Shown piece after piece: positions 1-8,960 of a DNA stretch of 64,000 nt. The notes under the pieces are model-generated. The model worked only from the letters and a program-made list of their open reading frames with translations, searched no databases and was not told the origin of the DNA. Location: NCBI RefSeq assembly GCF_014642655.1, contig NZ_BMIR01000003.1:1-64000 (forward strand). Direction: 5' to 3'. Source of the stretch: Pullulanibacillus camelliae (GTDB taxonomy: Bacteria; Bacillota; Bacilli; Bacillales; Sporolactobacillaceae). Within the stretch, counting starts at the first letter, position 1, and every line of letters begins with the position of its first letter. Both the position numbers and the translations under genes were made by a program.

Positions 1-316
1 CGTTTCAACTCCTTGTTGGGTTTTGTTTGGTCACTTACCTATTCGGAGTTGCCGATGGCTTTTCCTCTTTTCTATTTTTGCGAACTTAATTATACGTGAT
101 CTTCTTTTGTTTTTAAATAACAAGAAAAAGATACTTAGAACGATGAAAAAGAAAATTTTCATGTTTTCCCTCTCGATAATGGCACTTATACCGGCCTTGT
201 ATATATAAAGGTGTAGAAAGTTTGGTACAATAGACATATACAATTATACCTAGTAATCTCAAAAAATAGGTTGTCGTTAGTTTATTCGTCATAAAGTAGA
301 TAAGGAGGCGAAGAAA
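1..316. other. Intergenic leader before the exopolysaccharide operon
   Basis: No convincing gene is seen. A TGGTACAAT extended -10-like element at 223-231 on the + strand could start the transcript of the operon beginning at 317, but no good -35 accompanies it. An AGGAGG ribosome site lies at 303-308. A 21-codon stretch at 143-208 that begins like a signal peptide (MKKKIFMF) lacks a ribosome site and is probably a remnant or chance. Confidence 0.35.
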
Positions 317-1099
317 CTGCAACAGAGTAAAACGTATATATCCCTTTCGTTACTTGTAACATTATGGTTGCTTTGTTTAGCCGCAATGCTCCATTTTGCC
401 TCAAATGATTTAATGTATGTTGATATCGTGATTGTTGTTACAGCGATCATCATCATGAATGTGCTGTCTCCTTCTAAGAATTTTATAATCAGTTTATCTA
501 TTGTTTTAGCTCTTGGCTTTTTTTTACTGTTTTATTGTTTTTTTACTAGAGCGTCATTAGCTGTGCAAATGACATTGATGATTGAGCACATCTTACTCAC
601 TGCTTCTCTCATCTTAATGTGGTTGATCTTTGCTCTTATTAAACGGTTATTGAAAGATATAGAAGATTTAAGAAGGAGAGTTATTGAACTAGAAAAATTT
701 GATGGCGCTTCAGCCTTGCTTACCCAATCGGAATTTATGAATCGTGTATCCCTAATTACCACAGGTACGAAAAGAAGGGGAGAAACGAATTTTTATCTGA
801 AATTTAGGGTTCATGTGAGGGAGAATACGATCGATGCCATGCATTACATATTTGCAGAAGCGCTTTTGCATTCTGTTCGTCATCAGTTTGACTTGGTGAC
901 GAGGCTATCCAATGATCACTATTTAGTCTTTTTACAAAATACGAATGAACAAGGTGCGCACACCGTTGTCGATAGACTCTTTCATACATTGAGACATCAG
1001 CTTAATCTTCTAGATATTCCAGTCACCTATGAGATGTATCATGAAGATGCGATAGACAGGCTAGATGACCTATCGCTCAAGGAGCTTTTACCAATATGA
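317..1099 (+). CDS. Membrane protein with degenerate GGDEF domain (YdaK-like)
   Basis: About 260 residues. Several N-terminal membrane helices (roughly residues 8-110) are followed by a short coiled stretch and a cytoplasmic domain shaped like a diguanylate cyclase. The position expected for GGDEF reads SNDHY (in RLSNDHYLVF), so cyclase activity is unlikely; in B. subtilis YdaK such a domain acts as a c-di-GMP receptor for exopolysaccharide synthesis. I placed the start at the rare codon CTG 317: AGGAGG lies 8 bases upstream, an in-frame stop sits at 278, and the only other common start (TTG 368) would cut the first helix. Its stop overlaps the next start (ATGA), implying coupled translation. 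The c-di-GMP role is inferred from architecture and neighbours. Confidence 0.7.
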   Translation: MQQSKTYISLSLLVTLWLLCLAAMLHFASNDLMYVDIVIVVTAIIIMNVLSPSKNFIISLSIVLALGFFLLFYCFFTRASLAVQMTLMIEHILLTASLILMWLIFALIKRLLKDIEDLRRRVIELEKFDGASALLTQSEFMNRVSLITTGTKRRGETNFYLKFRVHVRENTIDAMHYIFAEALLHSVRHQFDLVTRLSNDHYLVFLQNTNEQGAHTVVDRLFHTLRHQLNLLDIPVTYEMYHEDAIDRLDDLSLKELLPI

Positions 1100-2328
1100 A
1101 GATCATCCTTGTATGTATCATGTTATTTTTCTGGGCGTTATTGTTATATTATTCTTTCTTGACGATCGTTGGTGTTCTGCAAAGGTTAAAGCAAAAGAAA
1201 CAGATTACTTTAGCGAGTTACCCGTCGGTGGCTGTTTTGATACCAGCCCATAATGAAGGAGTGGTGATCAAGGAGACTTTGGACGCCATGATCAAGCTGC
1301 GTTATCCAGGAGATCTTAATATCTATGTCTTAGATGATGCTTCTTCAGATCATACAGCTGATATTGCAAAGGCTTTTAGTCAAACCTTCTCAAGCGTTCA
1401 CTATATAAAAGTCCCACCGGGTGCGCCAAAGGGAAAGTCACGGGTGCTCAATTATGGGCTGGCTGTCACGCAATCGGAATATTTTCTCGTATTTGATGCG
1501 GATAATCAGCCAGAGAGTGATACTGTCATAGAACTGGTTCATGCTGCTGAAACCACAAAACATGCAGCAGGGGCTGTAGGTTACGTGAAAACGATCAATG
1601 CGGGTACGAATATTTTGACACGAATGATTGCTATAGAGTTTCAGGTCTTTCAGCTTCTTATGCAAAGTGGGCGGTGGAAGGCTTTTAAAATGGGGTCTCT
1701 TGCAGGGACTAATATGTTGCTTAGACGGGATGTCATGGCTGAAGCAGGAGGATATGATCCTTTTGCTTTATCAGAAGATGCTGAGCTAACAGTGCGATTA
1801 GCTGCTATGAATAAACGGCTCCCAGTCGTCCATCATTCTAGAACGTGGGAGCAAGAGCCTGAGAAAGTAAGAACCTTTTTAAAACAGCGAACGCGATGGG
1901 TAACCGGTAATATCTACCTATTGGAGAAATCGCTCCGAGAGTGGAGCCTTTGGAAGGGCAAAACCTTTATGCACAGTCTGCAGCATGTGCTGACGTATTT
2001 TCTTTTCGTTATTTTACTGCTCTACTCCAATGTTTGGTTTGTTTTAGGCATTGTAGGAGTTGGACTTCCTGCCTTCCATTCTCCCCTGCTTCTCTTTTGG
2101 TTTATGAGTTATGTGGTGTATACTGCTCAAGTTATCAGTGCAATGGTTCTAGAACAAACGGTTACCCCTTTTAATATGTTTACAGGTTTGATCATGTATT
2201 TTACCTATGCACAGATGTTCTTATTATTACTATTAAGAAGTGCTTGTATTTATATTTGGAGTAGACTAACGAAGAAAACAATTGCATGGGACAAGACTAA
2301 GCGCTTTAAGAAGGGAGAAACAATGTGA
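1096..2328 (+). CDS. Family 2 processive glycosyltransferase (YdaM/PgaC-like)
   Basis: 410 residues, a membrane-bound GT-A glycosyltransferase of the cellulose/PNAG synthase type. Visible motifs in order are DDASSD near residue 80, the metal-binding DADN near 135, SEDAE (general base region) near 227 and QRTRW (the processive QxxRW motif) near 265. One membrane segment precedes the catalytic domain and three or four follow it. It would polymerise a nucleotide-sugar and pass the chain across the membrane. It overlaps the genes on both sides by 4 bases, as expected for one operon with the degenerate GGDEF protein and the GH8-like protein. Which sugar is used cannot be read from the sequence. 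No BcsB-like (YdaN) or YdaL gene is present downstream. Confidence 0.88.
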   Translation: MKIILVCIMLFFWALLLYYSFLTIVGVLQRLKQKKQITLASYPSVAVLIPAHNEGVVIKETLDAMIKLRYPGDLNIYVLDDASSDHTADIAKAFSQTFSSVHYIKVPPGAPKGKSRVLNYGLAVTQSEYFLVFDADNQPESDTVIELVHAAETTKHAAGAVGYVKTINAGTNILTRMIAIEFQVFQLLMQSGRWKAFKMGSLAGTNMLLRRDVMAEAGGYDPFALSEDAELTVRLAAMNKRLPVVHHSRTWEQEPEKVRTFLKQRTRWVTGNIYLLEKSLREWSLWKGKTFMHSLQHVLTYFLFVILLLYSNVWFVLGIVGVGLPAFHSPLLLFWFMSYVVYTAQVISAMVLEQTVTPFNMFTGLIMYFTYAQMFLLLLLRSACIYIWSRLTKKTIAWDKTKRFKKGETM

Positions 2329-3356
2329 CCAAGAAAGGGCTAATTATGTTAATCCCGCTTATTTTAATAATGAGTCTTGCTTGGTTTTGTATAGCAAGCA
2401 GGGGGCCTTCCAAAGCCGCTGACGTTGAAAAGGTGGTTACCAAGCATTATGAAACGGATAAGGGCTTGATCAAAAGCTATGGTCGAGAGGACACTATCCA
2501 ATATCTCTCTGAGAGTATAGGACAATACTTAAACTATCTGCTTCTTATTGGTAATAAGACTGAATTTAAGCATCAGGTCAAGGTGTTGCAGGATAACTTT
2601 TGGGTAAAAAAGGATGATCAGAGCTTTCTAAAGTGGGAGCTTGCAAGGAGAACGGTGACAAATGCCTCTGTTGATGAACTGCGGATTATTGACGTATTAA
2701 AGAGAGCGGCCGTCCGCTTCGATAAAGCATCATATAAAGAGTTGTCCGTGAAATTGCAAACGGCTTTACTTGCGAAGCAAATGAAAGGCGGTATGATTGT
2801 CGACTTTTATGATTGGCAACAAGACAAGGCGGCGAATACCGTTCATTTAAGTTACATTAACTATGAGGCATTAAAAACGATGCCTTTGTTAAATCAAGGC
2901 TTGTACAAAAAAGTAATAAAAGCAGCAGTGGGGACTGCTACGCCCTTTTTTAATGAAATATATACGATTGATAAACAAAGCTACCAAGCCGCTGATCCAA
3001 ACACTGTGAACTTGATTGACCAGTTATTGATTGCGATACAATATCGGAAAATGGTTGGAGAGGCATCGAAGGCCTTTGACCATTGGCTTAAGACAGAAAT
3101 AGATACCAAAGGAAAGCTGTATGGGAGGTATAATCAGCAGACGTTAGCTCCAGCTGTGGATTATGAATCAAGCGCTGTTTATGCCCTTGCCCTCGACTAT
3201 TTTATTGAGACAGATAATCGCCAGTATGCGAAGCGCCTTGATGCTATCCTATTAAAACAGCCACCCTTTGATAACCGTGCGGATTTTAAGCATATGCACT
3301 TCTTTGATTATATTTATGCAAGAACAGCCGATGTTTTATATCAGCAATTCCTTTAG
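2325..3356 (+). CDS. Secreted GH8-like protein of the exopolysaccharide operon (YdaJ-like)
   Basis: 343 residues with an N-terminal hydrophobic export segment (residues 5-24) and an all-helical remainder that resembles glycoside hydrolase family 8 (BcsZ/YdaJ type). The stretch YLSESIGQYLNYLL near residues 60-75 corresponds to the family's SEGQxYGM region, and the later VDYESSAVYALAL matches its second half loosely. It starts at GTG 2325, overlapping the glycosyltransferase stop. In related operons this protein trims or releases the polymer. The catalytic residues are not clearly conserved, so activity is uncertain. No typical lipobox is visible, so it is likely membrane-anchored by its N-terminal helix. 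Confidence 0.62.
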   Translation: MTKKGLIMLIPLILIMSLAWFCIASRGPSKAADVEKVVTKHYETDKGLIKSYGREDTIQYLSESIGQYLNYLLLIGNKTEFKHQVKVLQDNFWVKKDDQSFLKWELARRTVTNASVDELRIIDVLKRAAVRFDKASYKELSVKLQTALLAKQMKGGMIVDFYDWQQDKAANTVHLSYINYEALKTMPLLNQGLYKKVIKAAVGTATPFFNEIYTIDKQSYQAADPNTVNLIDQLLIAIQYRKMVGEASKAFDHWLKTEIDTKGKLYGRYNQQTLAPAVDYESSAVYALALDYFIETDNRQYAKRLDAILLKQPPFDNRADFKHMHFFDYIYARTADVLYQQFL

Positions 3357-3488
3357 AAAAGGCAGAGAATCTAAGGGGAAAAGTACACGGGCAATCATGT
3401 CCACGAATAACGCCTTCTCTCCTCATTGACACATCCGGTATACTATATTACGCTAAAAGCCACAACGCATTTGTAAAGGTGATAACCT

Positions 3489-3900
3489 ATGGAAAAGATG
3501 TTAATCGGTGAGTTAGCGAGGATAGCTGATGTTACACCTCGAACGATCCGTCACTATGAGCAATTAGGTTTATTGGGAACCGTGGTGCAGGAAGCGAATG
3601 GTTATCATTATTATAATGAAGAATCCTTTGAGAGACTGCAAACGGTTTTGGCGCTCAAGCAATTCGGATTGCTCGCACAATCAGTTATTGATCGATTTAT
3701 ATGGATCGATTACACAAGCTGTTCGGGCTTCTGTGGGTGGCATGATTGAAAAGGTAGGCTATGCGAACGTACACAAACAATTTAATCAGGAATTGGTGAA
3801 AGCCATTGCTGAGCAAAAACCGGATGTAGCCGCCAGTATTGTACGCCATTACATCCAAGCCACACAACGTGTATGGAAAGAAACAGGGGGAGAAAAATGA
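3489..3900 (+). pseudogene. MerR N-terminus joined out of frame to a GntR (FCD) C-terminus
   Basis: The first 60 or so codons from ATG 3489 encode a typical MerR DNA-binding domain (TPRTIRHYEQLGLL). At about 3670-3680 recognisable MerR sequence ends, and a different frame (+1) continues with the last helices of a FadR/GntR ligand-binding FCD domain (NQLLIDLYGSITQAV, then VKAIAEQKPDVAASIVRHY) up to TGA 3900. The open frame of the MerR part closes at 3749. This is best read as a recombination or deletion scar that destroyed two regulators. CynX-type transporters are often paired with FadR-type regulators, so the C-terminal piece was probably the original regulator of the next gene, whose ATG overlaps this stop. 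Confidence 0.7.
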
Positions 3901-5135
3901 CACAATCAACACAAACAACAGATGTAAGAATCCGTAATACGTCTCGTGTAGGGATCTTTATTATGATCATAGGGATCCTGCTCGTCGGAGCTAACCTACG
4001 TGCGCCAATAACAGGATTAAGTCCCTTAATTGATGATATTCGCTCAGATACAGGTATTGGCAATGCTGTGGCTGGCATGCTAACCACATTACCATTATTA
4101 GCTTTTGCTGTGTTCTCATTGACGGCGCCTAAGATCGCTCGCCGTGTTGGTATTGAAAAAACATTATTTGCTGGATTATTATTGATTGCTCTTGGGCTAA
4201 TCATTCGATTTTTCGCACCTGTGTGGCTGCTATTTGTCGGTACAGTTTTTGTTGGTATTGGCATTGCAATGGGAAATGTATTACTCCCTGGCTTAATCAA
4301 ACGGGAATTTCCCAAAAATGTTGGACTCATGACGGGAGCTTATGCTGTGACAATGAATGGGGTAGCTGCCTTTGCGTCAGGCATTAGTGTTCCACTGTCC
4401 GATGGGCTTGGACTCGGGTGGCATGGAACGCTTGCTATCTGGGTGATATTAACATTTGCGGCGTTGCTGGCCTGGCTTCCGCAATTACGGTTGCGTCATC
4501 AACCAGATGTTTCTACGGTTCATAATGGAAAAGGCATTTGGTCATCTGGTCTTGCTTGGAAGGTTGCGTTATTTATGGGCTTACAGTCCCTCGTCTTCTA
4601 CGTTGTGATTGCTTGGCTCCCTTCCATTTTACAGTCTCAGGGGTTTAGTGAATCGACTTCTGGGTGGCTGCTGTCATTCATGCAGTTTATCAGCTTGCCG
4701 ACTTCATTTATTATCCCGATTTTAGCTGGGCGGTTTGCAGGACAAAGAGGGATTGTGACGATTATTGAGGCCTGCTTTGCTGCAAGTTTTATAGGATTAT
4801 TGGTTGGGCAGACATGGGTGGTTGTGATCTCTGTGTTATTATTTGGCTTCGCAGGAGGCGGTAGCTTTAGTCTGGCTACGATGTTCTTTGTATTACGCAC
4901 GAGATCGTCTCATGAAGCAGCGGAACTATCGGGAATGAGTCAATCGATCGGGTACTTATTGGCAGCGGTGGGTCCAACTCTGTTTGGCTTGATTCATGAT
5001 TTTACTGCCAATTGGACAGCTCCATTAATACTATTGGTTGTCATCGCCGTACTGCTTTGGATCGTTGGTATCGGAGCCGGTCGAAATACGTATATAGGGG
5101 AAAAGAAAACTTCTTTAAATTCACAGAGAAGCTAA
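3897..5135 (+). CDS. MFS transporter, CynX/NimT family
   Basis: 412 residues with about 12 membrane helices. The N-terminal GANLRAPITGLSPLIDDI segment is characteristic of the CynX/YeaN (cyanate or 2-nitroimidazole) branch of the major facilitator superfamily. I chose ATG 3897 rather than an in-frame upstream codon at 3873 because GGGGGAG lies 5 bases ahead of it and it overlaps the preceding stop. The substrate is unknown; family members export or import small anions and drugs. Its regulator appears to be the adjacent broken gene, so expression may now be unregulated. A perfect terminator follows at 5232. Confidence 0.82.
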   Translation: MTQSTQTTDVRIRNTSRVGIFIMIIGILLVGANLRAPITGLSPLIDDIRSDTGIGNAVAGMLTTLPLLAFAVFSLTAPKIARRVGIEKTLFAGLLLIALGLIIRFFAPVWLLFVGTVFVGIGIAMGNVLLPGLIKREFPKNVGLMTGAYAVTMNGVAAFASGISVPLSDGLGLGWHGTLAIWVILTFAALLAWLPQLRLRHQPDVSTVHNGKGIWSSGLAWKVALFMGLQSLVFYVVIAWLPSILQSQGFSESTSGWLLSFMQFISLPTSFIIPILAGRFAGQRGIVTIIEACFAASFIGLLVGQTWVVVISVLLFGFAGGGSFSLATMFFVLRTRSSHEAAELSGMSQSIGYLLAAVGPTLFGLIHDFTANWTAPLILLVVIAVLLWIVGIGAGRNTYIGEKKTSLNSQRS

Positions 5136-5231
5136 GAGGGTGGCATTAATTAAAGGCGATGGATGGGGTGACTTTTGCTTCACCGCGTTAGTGTGCATTC
5201 AGTAGATTGAATCATTGACTTGGTCGCAAAT

Positions 5232-5282
5232 ATGCACTCTATTGTTAGATGTGAGCTAACAATAGAGTGCATGATTTTTTAT
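5232..5282 (+). terminator. Strong rho-independent terminator after the MFS gene
   Basis: A 17-bp perfect inverted repeat (arms 5232-5248 and 5256-5272, loop of 7) is followed by GATTTTTTATT. It ends the MFS transcript. Confidence 0.9.
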
Positions 5283-5363
5283 TAAAAGGGTAGAAAGATA
5301 AGCCTTTTCACTCTGACCGTACAGCCTTCATATGATGCTATAACATCAGAGGAGGGAAGCGTA

Positions 5364-5630
5364 ATGGGAAATGACATGACGTATCTGTCTGATATATATA
5401 CTCCCAATGGTACGTTGCGAGCGCCGATTCAAGGCTAGGTGAATCCTTTGTCAGGTTTGTATCCGATGGACTCTGACCGAGATGGAACATTTGAGCTTGA
5501 AGCCTACCAACGCATTGCCGGTAGATATAATGCCGATGGTCTTGGATATGTCCAAACCGTTTTAAAATGGAATGGTGAAATCTTTGTAGCTGATCGACAA
5601 GATGTCGCCATCTCAGGAAGCAATCTATAG
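5364..5630 (+). pseudogene. Short gene remnant interrupted by an in-frame TAG
   Basis: ATG 5364 has a good GGAGGG ribosome site but after 24 codons meets TAG (5436-5438). The same frame continues for 63 more codons and gives a coherent sequence (LYPMDSDRDGTFELEAYQRI, later VQTVLKWNGEIF). The DSDRDGTFELE stretch resembles VCBS/FG-GAP-like Asp-rich repeats of secreted proteins. No signal peptide is present. I read it as the eroded end of a larger exported protein; stop readthrough is a weaker alternative. Confidence 0.5.
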
Positions 5631-6068
5631 ATTTTAAAGGAGTCTCTGTTTGATGTGTTATAGAATAAGAAAAGATGTTCAACTTTTGAAGCCCTCCTTT
5701 TTGACTGATTTTTTTACAAAATATGAGGGTCTTTTTTATGGATAAATAAGCCTTTATCCTATGTTTATCTGTTTTAAAGCCAACAAAATGGTTGGGGCTA
5801 TGAGCCTTATAACACTTATTCAGGACTAATGGACTATTGAAATTTGTCGAGATTAGTCGATAATCTTTGTAAATATGTCTTTAAGAGAGAACTCTTAGAA
5901 TAGTGATAAAAGTGCTGCTCCCTGGCGATACATAGGGTTGTGAATATTCTTTTTTAATTTGTTAAGGGAGGGCGTTATAAGCTTTTTTCAGAATTGAGGG
6001 ATTGAGTGATCAAAAGGAAGTAGAGGTCTCTTTAAATCTATAAAAAGAGGAGTGTGAGGGTACAAGTC
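5631..6068. other. Intergenic region before the amidase
   Basis: No gene is seen. A weak hairpin with T-runs around 5680-5735 may end transcription of the remnant upstream. The stretch 5750-6050 is AT-rich and should hold the amidase promoter, but I cannot assign a -35/-10 pair with confidence. Confidence 0.3.
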
Positions 6069-7190
6069 ATGATGAAATCTATCAAACTATTAATGAAGAA
6101 TAAGCGGAGTACAGGACTATATCTATTCCTTTTTTCAATAGCGTTAATGCTTATTCTAAGTAGTTTTCCATTAGCCACCTCCGCTAAGGAATCGAGCACA
6201 TACGGTGTGGGAGCTTCTACATTAATGGTACGGAGTAAGCCTGCTCTTCAATCCGAGGCGATAGGCTATATACAGAGGAATGCCGTTGTAAAGGTCTATG
6301 AAAAGCAGTTTGGGTGGGCCAAAATTGATTATAACGGTGGAACGGGTTGGGTTGCATCGCAATTTTTATATCCATCGAGTGCCGGTGGCAGTTCTGCAGT
6401 GGCGACATCGGATTCAACAAGTCATGTGAGCGGGCAATCAGATGAAAAGGTGACGGTTAATTCGAATGGTGTGCGCATTCGCAAAGGCCCTGGTACAAAT
6501 GCGACCATCGTTGGCTTTGCTAACAGTGGGGATACTTTTCAAATAGTAAATAGTCAGGGACAATGGGTACAGGTTCGCCTTAATGGGGGCCGTACAGGGT
6601 GGATAGCGAGCTGGCTTGTCAATTCACCTTCTGATCATTCGAGTGTCCAATCTCTTAAAGGATATACCATTGTGCTTGATCCTGGACATGGTGGCTCGGA
6701 TCCTGGGGCGATTGCCTATAATGGGATGTTTGAAAAGGCATTTACCTTGCAGACGGCCCAAGAGGTGGCGGCGAAATTACGGGATGCTGGCGCAACGGTT
6801 GTTATGACACGGTTAGATGATCGCTATATATCGCTTGCAAAAAGAGTCAACACGAGTGATGTATTTCATGCAAATGCCTTCGTGAGTCTCCATTTTAATT
6901 CGTCTCCTGTTCTTAACACTAATGGGGTAACCACCTATTATTATCAGGATTCCAGTCAAGGTCTAGCACAGGATATTCAGGAGGAATTGGCGAAACAAAC
7001 AGGCCTTCAAAATGATGGGGTTCGGTTTGGGGATTATTATGTATTAAGAAATAACCCTAATAAAGCTGTTCTTATGGAATTAGGCTTTATTACTAATCCT
7101 AATGACCTTTCTTTGGTTCAAACTGAACAATACAAATCCAATGTGGCTAATGCCGTCACACAAGGTTTAATGCATTATTTTGGGAAATAA
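6069..7190 (+). CDS. Secreted N-acetylmuramoyl-L-alanine amidase with two SH3b domains
   Basis: About 373 residues. A signal peptide (roughly residues 1-40) is followed by two bacterial SH3 domains (about 45-105 and 125-185; NSNGVRIRKGPGTNATIVG marks the second) and an Amidase_3 zinc hydrolase domain from about 195. The zinc and catalytic signatures are visible: VLDPGHGGSDPGA, a Glu in MFEKAFTL, SLHFNSS, and the terminal MELGFITNPNDL. It cleaves the bond between muramic acid and L-alanine in peptidoglycan, outside the cell. The start is uncertain among GTG 6054, ATG 6069 and ATG 6072; ATG 6069 has GAGGG at suitable spacing. It stands alone and has its own terminator. Confidence 0.9.
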   Translation: MMKSIKLLMKNKRSTGLYLFLFSIALMLILSSFPLATSAKESSTYGVGASTLMVRSKPALQSEAIGYIQRNAVVKVYEKQFGWAKIDYNGGTGWVASQFLYPSSAGGSSAVATSDSTSHVSGQSDEKVTVNSNGVRIRKGPGTNATIVGFANSGDTFQIVNSQGQWVQVRLNGGRTGWIASWLVNSPSDHSSVQSLKGYTIVLDPGHGGSDPGAIAYNGMFEKAFTLQTAQEVAAKLRDAGATVVMTRLDDRYISLAKRVNTSDVFHANAFVSLHFNSSPVLNTNGVTTYYYQDSSQGLAQDIQEELAKQTGLQNDGVRFGDYYVLRNNPNKAVLMELGFITNPNDLSLVQTEQYKSNVANAVTQGLMHYFGK

Positions 7191-7242
7191 TGATAGAAAT
7201 ATTAAGTTTGCAAAAGCATGAATAGAGCTTAGACTCATTTCA

Positions 7243-7278
7243 CCGGCCAGGTAGGGTTATCTTCTGGCCGGGTTTTAA
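7243..7278 (+). terminator. Rho-independent terminator after the amidase
   Basis: CCGGCCAG (7243-7250) pairs with CTGGCCGG (7264-7271) and is followed by GTTTTAATTT. Confidence 0.8.
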
Positions 7279-7336
7279 TTTGACGTAGAAAATGTAAACG
7301 TGTTCTTCAGAAAGGGGATTTAAAAGGTTTGCCCGG

Positions 7337-7909
7337 CTATTTTTTTAAAGTCTTATTGTTTGGGTTATTTAATGTGATATCAGAGTATATCTGAGCGAGT
7401 TGTTCAGGTGTTTCCTTTGTTCCTCTACTAATCCACTTCTCAAGCATATGCCAAATTCCCGCTGTATTAAAGACGTTGTAATATTCTATAAAAGTATCAT
7501 CGAACTCCTGTATCAAATCTGACTTATATCTGCTGTTAATAAAGGGAACGTAATCATCTAGCTGCTTAAGCACGATAACAAAGAGGTCATTTTGCTGCAA
7601 GAGTTTTAAGAAATGACGATGCTTTTGCCAAAACTTAAAGTAAATGTTAGCCATAGCATAGGGGGTTAAAGCGTCAAGCGATTCAAATTGTTGCTCAGCC
7701 TCCTTCATTAGTTCAGTAATGTATTCTTTGAGGACATCCTCTTTTGTTTGAAAGTTACGGTAAAAGGTTTTCCGTACTAATTCAGCCGTGGCGGTAATCT
7801 CTTTAATTGAAATCTTGTGAAAGGGCTTCTCCTCCATCAGCTGTAGCAATGCTTGACTGATCATCCTTCGTGAACGAAGAGAAATTGGATTATGGCTTTT
7901 TTCATTCAT
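7337..7909 (-). CDS. TetR-family regulator
   Basis: 190 residues. An N-terminal helix-turn-helix (ISIKEITATAELVRKTFYRNF, about residues 33-52) is followed by a helical ligand-binding domain of the type found in many Bacillales TetR proteins next to SDR genes. It is divergent from the SDR gene at 8082. A 14-bp palindrome between the two genes is the likely operator, so the protein probably represses the SDR and itself. The inducer is unknown. Confidence 0.85.
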   Translation of the reverse strand: MNEKSHNPISLRSRRMISQALLQLMEEKPFHKISIKEITATAELVRKTFYRNFQTKEDVLKEYITELMKEAEQQFESLDALTPYAMANIYFKFWQKHRHFLKLLQQNDLFVIVLKQLDDYVPFINSRYKSDLIQEFDDTFIEYYNVFNTAGIWHMLEKWISRGTKETPEQLAQIYSDITLNNPNNKTLKK

Positions 7910-7978
7910 AAGAAATCTCCTTTGTTTTCAAAACAAATGTCCCATATTCTTATATCTGTATCACTTGTTCTGTAACTA

Positions 7979-8046
7979 TTGACTCCATCTTGATAGTAAC
8001 ATTATAATTTACTCACGCAAGTGACACAAATGTGTATCTAGATACA
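7979..8046 (+). promoter_or_regulatory. SDR promoter with probable TetR operator
   Basis: TTGACT (7979-7984) and TATAAT (8003-8008), 18 bases apart, form a promoter pointing to the SDR gene. Downstream of the expected transcription start lies the perfect palindrome TGTATCTAGATACA (8033-8046), flanked by partly symmetric CAC/GTG elements. A related TGTATCAC half-element occurs near 7957. The position suits repression by the divergent TetR protein. Confidence 0.6.
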
Positions 8047-8081
8047 AGTGGGTCATATTATAGATAACTGGAGGGATGAAG

Positions 8082-8909
8082 ATGAGTAAAAAGGGTGTTG
8101 TCCTGATTACTGGAGCGTCATCAGGGATGGGAATGGCAACAGCGGAAAGGCTTTTGAAAGAGGGATATAGTGTATATGGAGCAGCAAGACGAGTGGAGAA
8201 AATGAGGGCTTTAGAAGCAAAGGGCGCGCAAATTTTAGCGATGGATGTTACAGATGACCAATCCTTGGCCGATGGGGTAAATCGTATTATCTCAGAGCAA
8301 GGTAGGATTGACGTATTGTTTAATAATGTTGGTTATGGCTCATACGGCGCGGTGGAGGATGTCCCATTAGAAGAAGCCAAAAGACAATTTGAAGTGAATC
8401 TGTTTGGACTTAGTCGCTTGACACAACTGGTGCTCCCGATAATGAGAAAGCAAGGATCAGGAAAAATTATCAATAATTCTTCTGTTGGGGGTAGAATTTA
8501 TACCCCGCTTGGTGCATGGTATCATGCAACAAAGCATGCATTGGAGGGGTATTCTGATTGTTTGCGTTTTGAAGTTGCATCCTTTGGCATTGATGTGATT
8601 GTGATTGAGCCTGGATCAATTCAGAGTGAATGGTCCGATATTATGCTAGAAAACGTTCAGAAAGTATCTGGGAAGACAGCGTATGCGGACATGACCCATT
8701 CCTATGTGGATATGTCCAAAAATATGGTAAAAAATGCATCGACACCTCATGTTATTGCCGATACAGTGTTTAAAGCCATCAAAGCAAGGAAACCGAAGAC
8801 ACGTTATGTAGCAGGGAAGTTTGCGAAACCTATGCTCCTTTTAAGGAAACTCGTATCCGATCGCCTGTTTGATCGAATGCTTTATTCTATGTTAAAGCAG
8901 AGTGAATGA
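8082..8909 (+). CDS. Short-chain dehydrogenase/reductase
   Basis: 275 residues of the classical SDR type. The cofactor motif TGASSGMG is near residue 10, FNNVG stands in place of the usual NNAG, and the active-site Ser and YHATK are visible. GAARR after the second strand suggests NADP preference. ATG 8082 is preferred over ATG 8076 because GGAGGG lies 6 bases upstream of it. The gene is under the divergent TetR regulator. The substrate cannot be told; close relatives are annotated as oxidoreductases of lipophilic carbonyl compounds. Confidence 0.85.
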   Translation: MSKKGVVLITGASSGMGMATAERLLKEGYSVYGAARRVEKMRALEAKGAQILAMDVTDDQSLADGVNRIISEQGRIDVLFNNVGYGSYGAVEDVPLEEAKRQFEVNLFGLSRLTQLVLPIMRKQGSGKIINNSSVGGRIYTPLGAWYHATKHALEGYSDCLRFEVASFGIDVIVIEPGSIQSEWSDIMLENVQKVSGKTAYADMTHSYVDMSKNMVKNASTPHVIADTVFKAIKARKPKTRYVAGKFAKPMLLLRKLVSDRLFDRMLYSMLKQSE

Positions 8910-8960
8910 AGATTGGCTGGCTCGCTCGTTTTATGATCCTGTAAAAATGCATGGAGCATA

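Noticed and set aside
143-208. 21-residue signal-peptide-like micro-ORF
   Set aside because: No ribosome site, no export-linked continuation; listed only as part of the leader.
5338-5682. Minus-strand open frame of 114 codons
   Set aside because: It is antisense to the better-supported + strand remnant, with no ribosome site and low-complexity His/Leu composition.
7337-8909. Antibiotic-resistance or toxin-antitoxin unit for the TetR/SDR pair
   Set aside because: Nothing beyond a regulator and a generic oxidoreductase is present; such pairs are common and usually metabolic or detoxifying.
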